Assembly: GCF_001679665.1 (NCBI RefSeq)
Contig: NZ_CP013244.1
Coordinates: 1,682,980 to 1,746,979, forward strand
Direction: 5' to 3'
Source: Candidatus Viadribacter manganicus
Lineage (GTDB): Bacteria; Pseudomonadota; Alphaproteobacteria; Caulobacterales; Aquidulcibacteraceae
Length of the DNA: 64,000 bases
Position 1 is the stretch's first letter; each line of letters starts with the position of its first letter. Positions 45,384 to 53,087 of this stretch are shown one piece after another. Position numbers and translations under genes: made by a program. The notes below the pieces were generated by a model. That model was not told the DNA's origin, did no database searches, and was given only the letters and a program-made list of their open reading frames with translations.

Positions 45384-45844
45384 GACTTTCCCCGCCAACG
45401 TCCCGGTCCGTCCCGGGCAGGGCGAGTGTCCACGCTTTCTAGTAGCCCGCAACCGCCTTCGCGGAAGCGCAGGTCCTTCGAAACGAACTCTTGGGAAATC
45501 CGAAGCGTCCGACACTGCGGAGGCTCATGCTGGTAGGCGGCTCTACTCGTGGCGTATAGCGCAACGAGAGCCCGTAACGGCCGACCATGTTATGGCTAAG
45601 CGCACTCCGGCATGCCATCGAACATGAGGGACAAGTGCCCCCCAAATACAGAACGCGGACCACCCGGCCCACGGCTGCGGAGAATCAACCGTCGCCGCAC
45701 CTAATCGCAATCCAAAACACACAGGGCCAACCATTGCCCTCCGGACAAGACCTTACCGATGACTGCAATCTTGAGGCATCCCTGCCCCCATTTCGACGCT
45801 GGCCGAGCGAGGCCCGCCCTCCGCTATGAGACCGCGTTGCAGGT
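45384..45844. other. Noncoding gap between TPR gene and integrase
   Basis: About 460 bases with no convincing gene, tRNA or terminator. Both flanking genes run leftwards, so the promoter of the TPR gene should lie here. Confidence 0.5.
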
Positions 45845-46963
45845 CTAGTGATTGTCTTCTGATGCATCTCGAAGACGACGCGCCGCGTCTGCGGCGAGCT
45901 TTCGCTTGGACACGTAGCGTTTGAGAATTGCCTCCACGCGGCCCTCTTCCCAGCCCATGAACGCGGCGATCTGTTGGGCACTGAACCCGGCAGAGGCGAA
46001 GCGCGTCGCCGCTGTCCCCCGCAAATCGTGAAAGCGCTTGTTGACACCGATCGCGTCGCGCGCGTCGCGAAAGGCGTTGCCGAGACCGCTCTGTGTCCAG
46101 GGCCGGCCGAGACCGCTGGTGAGCGCGGTCGGCGCAATGCGCGGCGCGCTTTCTAGCGCCGCGCGGGACTCGGGCAACAGTGGTGGGGTCGCGCGCGTGC
46201 GACCGCCACTCTTGTTTGTAACGCGTTCCACTATACCGACATCGAAATCGATCTCGTCCCAGGTGAGCGCGATGAGATCGCCTTGGCGTAATCCGGTGTA
46301 GACCGCGACCGTGATGGCGCGCGCGCACTCGGGCGTCGCCGCCGCCAGCAGGCGCTGCAGCTCGTCGTCGGTCCAGATGATATCGGAGCGGTTGGCGCGG
46401 TGAATGCCTTCGATCCCGCGTGCGGGGTTCTTGGTGACATAGCCATAGCGCACGCCCCATTGCAGCAACGCGGAGAGCACTTCGACGCGCGTGTCGGCGG
46501 CGCGTGGGCGGTCCGCCACTTCGTCCCGCCAGGTCCGAATGCGCGCGGGCATCTGTTCAGACTTGAGCGCCACGACCGCGAGCGTGCCGAAGTGTTGGTC
46601 GATCGCTTCGAGTACGCTGCGATACAGTTTCTGCGTGGACGGGGCGAGACGCTTGAAGTCGCCGCTCGCCTTGTAGAGACCAACGAGGCCCGAGATCGTT
46701 TGCCCCTGCGCGCCTAGTATTACTGCGGATGGAGCCACGCGAACCGAGTGCGCTTTGCGATAGGCGTTGATGTAGCCCTGCGGATCGGTGTCGGGATCGG
46801 GCAGCCTCGGACCACCTCTGTAGGCGTAGTGATATTCCCGGTCCTTCGCGCGCACGATGTGCACGCCGGGCAGATATGGGCGCTTTGCTTTGCGCGCCAC
46901 TAGAGCGTGTCCGGGCGTTGGACACGGCGCGACGAGCCGGGCTGATCTAGGAACGCCGGACAA
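45845..46963 (-). CDS. Tyrosine recombinase/integrase
   Basis: Phage-type integrase of 372 residues. The N-terminal arm includes an SAM-like core-binding domain (about 85-180). The catalytic domain has Arg in VYTGLRQGDLIALT near 224, Lys in TNKSGG near 252, His-x2-Arg in FHDLRGTAATRF near 315, Trp in FMGWEEGRV and the nucleophile Tyr in LKRYVSK near 350. All key residues are present, so it may be active. It is the likely enzyme that inserted the island at the tRNA represented by 42963-42994. Its start overlaps the 72-residue gene. Confidence 0.93.
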   Translation of the reverse strand: MSGVPRSARLVAPCPTPGHALVARKAKRPYLPGVHIVRAKDREYHYAYRGGPRLPDPDTDPQGYINAYRKAHSVRVAPSAVILGAQGQTISGLVGLYKASGDFKRLAPSTQKLYRSVLEAIDQHFGTLAVVALKSEQMPARIRTWRDEVADRPRAADTRVEVLSALLQWGVRYGYVTKNPARGIEGIHRANRSDIIWTDDELQRLLAAATPECARAITVAVYTGLRQGDLIALTWDEIDFDVGIVERVTNKSGGRTRATPPLLPESRAALESAPRIAPTALTSGLGRPWTQSGLGNAFRDARDAIGVNKRFHDLRGTAATRFASAGFSAQQIAAFMGWEEGRVEAILKRYVSKRKLAADAARRLRDASEDNH

Positions 46964-47165
46964 GATTGTGCTCCGCTTCCCACGCCTCTAGCGCCTCATC
47001 CGCATCGTCTGTCGCCACTGCTGGCTGGCGCGTGTCGGCGGTGATCAGCACCGACCCGTCCGCGCCCAGACGCAAGGCCTTGGGCGTGATGCCCAACTCG
47101 GCCGCCAGGCGCGCGATGCGGCGCACCTGTGCGTCTGGCGCGTAACGGGAGCGTTGCCGCGCCAC
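46947..47165 (-). CDS. Small protein upstream of the integrase
   Basis: A 72-residue hypothetical protein beginning MARQRSRYAPDAQVRRIARL, with a basic helical first half resembling a DNA-binding helix-turn-helix (RRIARLAAELGITPKAL) and an acidic C-terminus. It overlaps the integrase start by 17 bases and directly follows the 287-residue gene, so it belongs to the same operon. A role in integrase control is inferred from position. Confidence 0.55.
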   Translation of the reverse strand: MARQRSRYAPDAQVRRIARLAAELGITPKALRLGADGSVLITADTRQPAVATDDADEALEAWEAEHNLVRRS

Positions 47166-48029
47166 CTACGCTTGCTCTTGCGGTTCGGTTGATGCGGCCG
47201 GGACTTTACCAACGAAGACGCGCGCGCGGCGGCGCACGTTGCGTTTGCCGCGCTTCCAATTTTTGCGGAGTTCGCGGAACAGATACTGCGTCGCCGTCCA
47301 GTCCCAGCCGCGCTTGAGGCGTTGGCATTCGGGACTCTCGTCGATGTGACGCATCACTTGTGGGAGATCAAAACATCCGGTCGCATAAAGTGCTCTCCCC
47401 CGCGCGACCTGGCGCAGATCGAAGACTTTGAGCGCCTGCCGCGATCGCCGCATTCGACGCCGAAGCGCGAACAGCTCGCGGTGGAGCGGATCGTCTAGCT
47501 GCCATTCATCGATGCGCAGTTCGTCGTAGATGATGACGATGACGATCGCGCCCGGCAGGCCGATACGGCGGATTTCATCAGCAAGTGCGCGATCATCGAT
47601 CTGACCGCGATGGCCAATCTCGACGACAATGCAATCGACGCTTTGGGCGCGGATACTGGTTTGGTGCAGCGGCTCTTGGCGAAAGGCGTAGTCCCGACGC
47701 AACGGGTGGGTGCGCAGCAGGTCCAAGTTCTCGCTGCGTATGATTGCGGCCATCGAAAAGTTCTGCGAGCCAAAGGGCACAGCCTTGGCGCGCGCTGCGA
47801 GCTCGACGTGAGGTTCGATGCCGTGCCACCTGCCAGACGGCCACGTGCCGAGGAAACGGGTGATGGCGGTTGACCCGCAATTGAAGTGCGCGCCCGTGTT
47901 CAGCGTGCGGTTGCGCGGATCAATTGCGTCGAAAACGACGCTCTCGAGGTTTCGATCCGGCGCGAGTTCTGGATAGGGCACATTCACAAGCGACGGCGGC
48001 TGTTGGCTGGGTTTGGGACGGAGCTTCAC
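47166..48029 (-). CDS. Hypothetical element protein, 287 residues
   Basis: I do not recognise this protein. It has a mixed alpha/beta region with IVVEIGHRGQIDDRAL and IVIVIIYDELRID around residues 125-165 and a strongly basic end (RELRKNWKRGKRNVRRRARVF). The GTG at 48029 overlaps the AlpA-like gene stop (GTGA), which I prefer to the longer start at 48059. Being between AlpA-like and integrase genes, replication or excision functions are possible. No HUH or primase motif is visible. Confidence 0.55.
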   Translation of the reverse strand: MKLRPKPSQQPPSLVNVPYPELAPDRNLESVVFDAIDPRNRTLNTGAHFNCGSTAITRFLGTWPSGRWHGIEPHVELAARAKAVPFGSQNFSMAAIIRSENLDLLRTHPLRRDYAFRQEPLHQTSIRAQSVDCIVVEIGHRGQIDDRALADEIRRIGLPGAIVIVIIYDELRIDEWQLDDPLHRELFALRRRMRRSRQALKVFDLRQVARGRALYATGCFDLPQVMRHIDESPECQRLKRGWDWTATQYLFRELRKNWKRGKRNVRRRARVFVGKVPAASTEPQEQA

Positions 48030-48214
48030 GGCCGCCCCCGCTCGATGCTCTCCAACCAATCACGCCGTGCGTGACGCGAATAGTAAATGCGCCCGAGATG
48101 CTCGATCCATTTCGGGCCGCGCCCCGCTTTGCGCCAACGACTTGTCGTGCGCGTGCTGCGGCGGATGCTCGCCGCAAATTCGCGGTCTGAGATCAGGTCA
48201 TTGTCATCGGTCAT
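48026..48214 (-). CDS. AlpA-like small DNA-binding protein
   Basis: A 62-residue helix-turn-helix protein of the excisionase/AlpA type: LISDREFAASIRRSTRTTSRW, GRGPKWIEHLGRIYYSRHA and RDWLE. The pattern of helix-turn-helix then a tyrosine-rich wing and closing helix is typical. It probably regulates the integrase operon that it starts. It overlaps the next gene by GTGA. Confidence 0.7.
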   Translation of the reverse strand: MTDDNDLISDREFAASIRRSTRTTSRWRKAGRGPKWIEHLGRIYYSRHARRDWLESIERGRP

Positions 48215-48324
48215 GTCGTTTCCTCCGTGTCTGCGAAGGAGCGCGAGATGATCCGCGGGTCGTTGCCTTACAATGAGCCGATGCCCATTTCAGTTTACCG
48301 CGCGAAGGGTCAGACCCTTGCTAG

Positions 48325-49083
48325 CTATCCCTGATTTTTCTGTTTGGCTTCAGCGGATTGGCTGAGATTCTGCTCGTACCCGCCACCCGTTGATTTTTTT
48401 GTGCGCGCGACGTTGTTTGCGTTGCTCTTTCCGCCCCTTGCTTCGGGCCAGCGAACGAACGTCGCCATCCAACTTGCTTGCTTGTAGGTCAGCTCCTCAT
48501 ACTGAGGGACGAAGTGCTTTTTCCAAAGCGCCTGGATGGCAGGCACAACTTCATTTTCCTTGTGCCCGTGGTTGATGGCGCTGATACCAAGCTGGCTGGC
48601 CGCTAGCTTCATAACTTCAAGGAACGGCGAGAGTGGTTGGGTCACGTTCTCCAACTCGGCGCGGACGGCGGGGGCGCGGAGCCAACTCTGAAGATCGTCC
48701 TCTTTCACAACATATATACCCCGCCTCCCTTCACCCACGTCGTGCCAACCGCTCCTTAGAGCTTGGGCGATCAGCTGATCGTCTCCCCAGCGCACGCACG
48801 GGACTTTGGTTGGCGACGGCTCTGCGTCCGTTATTAGCCAGACGGGCAGCGCGTCGTCGCACAGTTGGCGTTGAAGGGCGACAAGCGCACGCCATTCTTC
48901 GTGCGCCGGATAGCGCCGGCGTTTCACGTCGTCAGCCACAAGAGAGTCGAAGAACACTTTCCCAAGCGCGACATAACCCTTGGGCAAAGCAAGCAGCGTG
49001 TCGTCGAAGACAAAACCTATGTGGCCGGTGACAGCTTTGATATCATCGCCGTCATCGTGCGCGTGGATCGAATTCTTGGACAT
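48325..49083 (-). CDS. Hypothetical protein, 252 residues
   Basis: No recognised family. Soluble, with a C-terminal low-complexity Asn/Lys/Gln-rich tail (NANNVARTKKSTGGG). It has a central wHTH-like stretch (QLIAQALRSGWHDVGEGRRGIYVVKEDDLQSW). Separate from both neighbours, with intergenic gaps of over 100 bases, so it may have its own promoter. Its codon use is less GC-biased than the metabolic genes to the left. Confidence 0.55.
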   Translation of the reverse strand: MSKNSIHAHDDGDDIKAVTGHIGFVFDDTLLALPKGYVALGKVFFDSLVADDVKRRRYPAHEEWRALVALQRQLCDDALPVWLITDAEPSPTKVPCVRWGDDQLIAQALRSGWHDVGEGRRGIYVVKEDDLQSWLRAPAVRAELENVTQPLSPFLEVMKLAASQLGISAINHGHKENEVVPAIQALWKKHFVPQYEELTYKQASWMATFVRWPEARGGKSNANNVARTKKSTGGGYEQNLSQSAEAKQKNQG

Positions 49084-49228
49084 CTGCTAGCCCCATCCTG
49101 AACGCTTCATGTCGGGATGACATGCGCCACTCCCAAATTTGCTGTTCGGGGAAGGCTCCATCAAGACGGCTTGGGGCTTGACGTGGGGCTGAGTGGTTCA
49201 ATCGGAGCCCCTTGCAGGTTCAATGGGA

Positions 49229-50035
49229 TCAAGGAGCGCGGCGGTCGATGCTGGTAGCGTCGCCGATAATCGGATCGATGATGGCGCTCTGCGCCGGCCA
49301 CAACGCCCAGACAAGCGTACTGATCCAGCCGAGCCCGGTCCACGCCGCGCCGAGATTGAAGGCAAAGATGGGCCAGCGGTAATAGTGGCGGCGACGAAAC
49401 GCGATGATCGCGGGAATGAAATAGATCAACGCGGCCAGGATGAGGAACCCAACGAGGTTGATCCCATCTTGGAGCTGGCCCCAGGCGGCTGCTCGGGCGA
49501 AATGTTCCTCAGCAGCGGCGAAATCAGGTGGCGTGTCGGATTCAGCGACGGAGCTGGCGTCAGCTTGTTGAATGTTGCTGTCGATGTCGTCACGGCCACA
49601 CAAGTCGTCGGGTGTAGTGATCGTGCCCGCAGCGCGACCTTCACGAAACTCTTGCAATGAGAGCGGCGGCAGCTCAACGGATGCCCGGTTATCGTTCAGG
49701 CAGCGCAACCCTGCCGCCTCGGTGGCGGCGTCATTGCCCGCCGCTTGCTGCTCCGTTTCTGGAGGCGGCGTCTCGACGCCATACTCGCGGAGATAGCCGT
49801 TTAGCCGGTCGGCGTTGCTCTGCGCGGGTTCCTGCGGTGACGTTTCGTTTTGTGCACGAAGCGCGGCTTGTTCGGCCTCCCACTGACGCATGTAGGCTTC
49901 TTCTTGCGCCTGTGCTCGCGCGTTGAACTCTTCAGCGCTTTCCTCGCGCGCTTGGGCGAACGCGCCACCCAAGGGTGCGGCGAGCAACAAAGCGCCCAGC
50001 AGACCCGCAACAAGTCCCCAGCGGCCAGCTCCCAT
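49229..50035 (-). CDS. Secreted/membrane protein with superinfection-immunity (Imm) domain
   Basis: A 268-residue protein. A signal peptide (GLVAGLLGALLLAAPLGGAFA) leads an acidic, glutamine-rich coiled-coil region (residues 30-180) that should be periplasmic. It ends in two membrane segments of the T4 superinfection immunity (Imm) type: FLILAALIYFIPAIIAFRR and FNLGAAWTGLGWISTLVWAL. Imm proteins block entry of DNA from related phages. The long periplasmic extension is not part of the family and could be a sensor or a lock. The gene is transcribed away from the XRE repressor. Confidence 0.72.
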   Translation of the reverse strand: MGAGRWGLVAGLLGALLLAAPLGGAFAQAREESAEEFNARAQAQEEAYMRQWEAEQAALRAQNETSPQEPAQSNADRLNGYLREYGVETPPPETEQQAAGNDAATEAAGLRCLNDNRASVELPPLSLQEFREGRAAGTITTPDDLCGRDDIDSNIQQADASSVAESDTPPDFAAAEEHFARAAAWGQLQDGINLVGFLILAALIYFIPAIIAFRRRHYYRWPIFAFNLGAAWTGLGWISTLVWALWPAQSAIIDPIIGDATSIDRRAP

Positions 50036-50110
50036 CTCCCCCTCCGCCTCACACCAATACGGTGTACCCGATAATGCTGTTTATGGGGAAGGCCGGATTG
50101 CCCCCGGCCC

Positions 50111-50368
50111 ATGCCCCGTTCAGTGTTCACCGATGCCTATGCCGCCTTCCGTGACACCCTCGTCGCGGTCCGCAAGGATGCGGGCGTCACGCAGATTGAG
50201 CTGGCCGAGCGCCTGGGCAAGCCGCAGCAATTCGTGTCGAAATACGAACGCGGTGACCGGCGCGTCGATCTCATTGAGTTCGTCGCCGTCTGCCGGGCGC
50301 TCCGCATCGATCCGAAAGAGGCGTTTGCCTTGGTCTTGCGGCGTTTGCCGAAGTCGTTCGACATCTGA
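50111..50368 (+). CDS. XRE-family helix-turn-helix regulator
   Basis: An 85-residue Cro/CI-type DNA-binding protein: TLVAVRKDAGVTQIELAERL, GKPQQFVSKYERGDRRVDLIEF. It is divergent from the Imm-domain gene (75 bases) and convergent with the nuclease gene (two bases). It may repress either. Stand-alone small XRE regulators commonly control restriction or toxin genes. Confidence 0.88.
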   Translation: MPRSVFTDAYAAFRDTLVAVRKDAGVTQIELAERLGKPQQFVSKYERGDRRVDLIEFVAVCRALRIDPKEAFALVLRRLPKSFDI

Positions 50369-50370
50369 GC

Positions 50371-51447
50371 CTAGCGTGCGGCGGCCATCGGCACGCCCCG
50401 TGGAGAACGTGGTCGTGTGCTTGCCGGTCGAGTTGCTGAGCGCAGCGGCCGGCGTCGGCGCGGCGTGTCGAGGCACGCTCGGCGGACGAGGTCGTGCACC
50501 GGGCCGAAGTCGGTGTAGCGCTCATGCAGGGCTGCGGCGAGGTCCGGCGCGCCGGCACTACGAACAGCGTCGATCACGTCCTCCAGCTCAACATTGAGGA
50601 AGGTCACCTTCCCGTCCGCGTTGGTGAGCCGCGTGGCGTACGCGCGCGCCGCGCGTTGCACATCACGGTTCTGTCGCGGCGCGATGAGCATGAAGATGCC
50701 GCGATCGTAGAGGCCGGCGTCAACGGTCGACTGCGCCAGCATGTGGCCACGCCAGAGACCTTGCAGCGGATTCTTACGCAATGCCTCGTCGTTGGGCTCC
50801 GCGTAGAGACCGCTGGAGCGAGCGAGTTCATCGTAGCGTGGGCGCAGGCGCGCCTCCGGTTCGGTCATGCTCTCGCTGTATTTGACTTCGACGGCGAGAA
50901 ACGCTTTCGCCCCATCAGGTGCGCGCGCGGTGGCGAAGGCGTCGAAGGCGGTGCCGTCGGCGGTGAAGGTCGGATCGCCGCGGCCCGGACTGTGCTCGAA
51001 TTGAATGTGGCTGATCTCTTTTGCGATGCCCGGCGCGAGTTGGTTGAAGACGCGGCGCGCAAGTTTCTTGTCGGCCTTGAGTGGCGCGAGCAAATTGAAG
51101 CATAGGGGCATCGACGACAGCAGGTTGGCGTGCATGCGTTCGATGTCGACGAGCGCACCGGGCTCGCGGTAAGCGAGGTCGAGGCGGGCTTGGCCAAAGA
51201 TGTCGGGCGTGATGAAGTTCGCGCCCTCACGCGCGGCGTCGACGGCAAGACGCGAACCCAAGCGGCGGCGTGCGCCGGCGGCGTTGGTGTAGTGGCCTTC
51301 GGGGAGCTTGCGTCGCTCGCGCCAGAGCGCTTGCAGCAGCCGCGCGGCGGCGCGGAAGCGGCTGTCGTGACGCTCGTAAACGTGCGCTTGGCGAAGCAGG
51401 CGCTCCGGGATCAGCGGCAGCAAAAGTTCGGGGTTGTGCAGCGCCAT
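50371..51447 (-). CDS. Putative PD-(D/E)xK restriction endonuclease, PGN_0703-like
   Basis: A 358-residue protein resembling the PGN_0703 family of putative restriction endonucleases. The nuclease core is TADGTAFDAFATAR followed by KAFLAVEVKYSES, that is Asp then Glu-x-Lys at the usual distance. The last 40 residues are Arg/Pro-rich. No methyltransferase gene is next to it, so protection of the host DNA is unexplained, unless it targets modified DNA or is a solitary nuclease. It faces the XRE regulator tail to tail. Confidence 0.72.
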   Translation of the reverse strand: MALHNPELLLPLIPERLLRQAHVYERHDSRFRAAARLLQALWRERRKLPEGHYTNAAGARRRLGSRLAVDAAREGANFITPDIFGQARLDLAYREPGALVDIERMHANLLSSMPLCFNLLAPLKADKKLARRVFNQLAPGIAKEISHIQFEHSPGRGDPTFTADGTAFDAFATARAPDGAKAFLAVEVKYSESMTEPEARLRPRYDELARSSGLYAEPNDEALRKNPLQGLWRGHMLAQSTVDAGLYDRGIFMLIAPRQNRDVQRAARAYATRLTNADGKVTFLNVELEDVIDAVRSAGAPDLAAALHERYTDFGPVHDLVRRACLDTPRRRRPLRSATRPASTRPRSPRGVPMAAAR

Positions 51448-51772
51448 GTGTGCGGGCCTCCAGTTGCGGGGAGGTTCACGGTGAGTGGCGAGAACTTGCC
51501 TTCGGGTTCATCCCATGTGTGGACGGCACCCTGCTGGCAAGGAAATCTCTGATCATGCTCGGCGGTCGGTGCGCCCATGTGTCCGGCCTGTTGATGCAGC
51601 GCGAACACCGCTGGCCTTCATGCTATCCGCTGACCAGATCCCGATCAAAAGCACGCGCTCGAAGACGCTCTGGGATAGATGGGTTTGCCTGGTCCCCGGT
51701 TCGACCGGTCTTGCATGATTTCGTGATCGCCCTTTCCAACCTCTGTGCGCGCCGCGATGGGACGCGCGTTCG
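51448..51772. other. Noncoding flank of the IS110 element
   Basis: No complete gene. A short stretch at 51650-51715 encodes SKTLWDRWVCLVPG in the plus strand, faintly like an IS5-type transposase segment; too short to assign. The promoter of the nuclease gene should lie in its left part. Confidence 0.4.
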
Positions 51773-52830
51773 TTACGCGACCTGCAATTGAGGCTCGCGA
51801 TATTGCTCACCCTTGGTCATCAGCGCCCAGACCATGCGCGCGGTCTTGTTCGCGAGCGCCACAGCGGCGATCTTTGATGTTCTGCGCTCGAGCAATTTCA
51901 CCAGCCAGGGCCGCTTCGTGCCGTGGCGTTGCGCATAGCGGATCACCGAGAGTGATCCCGCGACCAAGAGCCAGCGGAGATAACTGTCGCCGCGCTTCGA
52001 TATCGCGCCCAGGCGCTCCTTGCCGCCGGTCGAACTCTGCTTAGGCACCAGACCAAGCCAAGCGGATAGCGCTCTCCCTGATTTGAATGTCGATGCGTCG
52101 CCGATCGTGGCGGCGAGCGCACTCGCGGCCAACGGACCGATGCCAGGTATCGTTGCGAGCCGGCGGCTCGTTTCATTGCCGCGATGCCATGCGAGCACCT
52201 GCCGATCGCAATCCAAGATCTGCGCCTGCAGCTGATCGTACTGATTGACGAGATACCCGAGCGCGCGCCGGACCATCGGCGTGATGCGCTCATCCTTCTC
52301 ATCGCAGATGATCTGCACCAAGCTCTCAAGCCCGATACGACCGATCGGCGCGATCAGCCCAAACTCCGCCATATGCGCACGAATGCTGTTTCCCACGCGC
52401 GTTCGATGACGGATCAGCGTGGCGCGGAGCTTGTGCATCGCCAATACACTCTGTTGTTCCACCGACTTTACCTCGGCGAAACGCATGTTCGGTCGGGTCA
52501 CCGCTTCGCAGATCGCCTCCGCATCAGCTGAATCGTTCTTCTGGCTCTTCACGTAAGGCTTCACATACGCTGGCGGCTTCAGCTTCACCGTGTGCCCTAA
52601 AGCGCCGATCTCTCGCGCCCAATGGTGGGAGCTGGCGCAGGCTTCAATGCCCACCAAACACGCAGGCTCGCAAAGAAGTCTCTCACCTTCGCTCTCGTGA
52701 TGCGCTTTCGAAAGACCACCTCGCCTTCAGCATCGACGCCATGTGCCTGAAACACGTTCTTCGCGATATCGAGACCCACTGTAACAACGCTCTGCATGCT
52801 GCCCTCCTTTGACGGAGCTGAACCCTAGAT
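51720..52830 (-). mobile_element. IS110-family insertion sequence (approximate limits)
   Basis: Region around the frameshifted transposase, inserted between the nuclease gene and the NTPase gene. Limits are estimated from the transposase only, as no terminal repeats were found. Confidence 0.6.
51773..52797 (-). pseudogene. IS110-family transposase, frameshifted
   Basis: DEDD-type transposase of the IS110 family in two frames. The N-terminal piece (52797 to about 52660) has VTVGLDIAKNVFQAHGVD and ends in frame at ASLR; the main piece (from 52657) runs VGIEACASSHHWARE, DSADAEAICEAV and the C-terminal Transposase_20 domain SAWLGLVPKQSSTGGKERLG. One base is missing (or two extra are present) near 52660 within CTGCGTGTTTGG, so the protein is broken unless frameshifting occurs. 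IS110 elements lack long terminal inverted repeats, and I cannot fix the ends. Confidence 0.85.
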
Positions 52831-53087
52831 CAGGTTCGCCGCCGCCGGTCGGGCGCCGTCCACAGCATCAATTGCAGACTCTCGCGTCGCGCTGCCCGAA
52901 AGCGGACATCGCCCTCTCGTCCCCGAGGCGCAATCAATTAAGTTCGCCCTATGCGGATGATGTGTTGTGCGTCGTCCGCGCGAAGCGCGGGCCGCAGGGG
53001 TGATGAAGGAGCACCGCGTCTCGGCCCTTAGGCGGCGATCGCTGATCGTATTCTGTTCTAGAAGATCGTGACACAAGGCACCCGGAG
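52798..53087. other. Intergenic region before the NTPase gene
   Basis: About 290 bases with no gene. It contains the 18-base repeat at 52893-52910 and should hold the promoter for the NTPase gene. Confidence 0.5.
52893..52910 (+). repeat. 18-base intergenic repeat, copy 1
   Basis: TGCCCGAAAGCGGACATC. The core CCCGNNAGCGGAC recurs at 55520-55537 and 56451-56468. Possibly a small REP-type element. Confidence 0.55.

Noticed and set aside
51650..51715. Possible fragment of a second transposase
   Set aside because: About 20 residues with weak resemblance to IS5-type transposase; too short to support.
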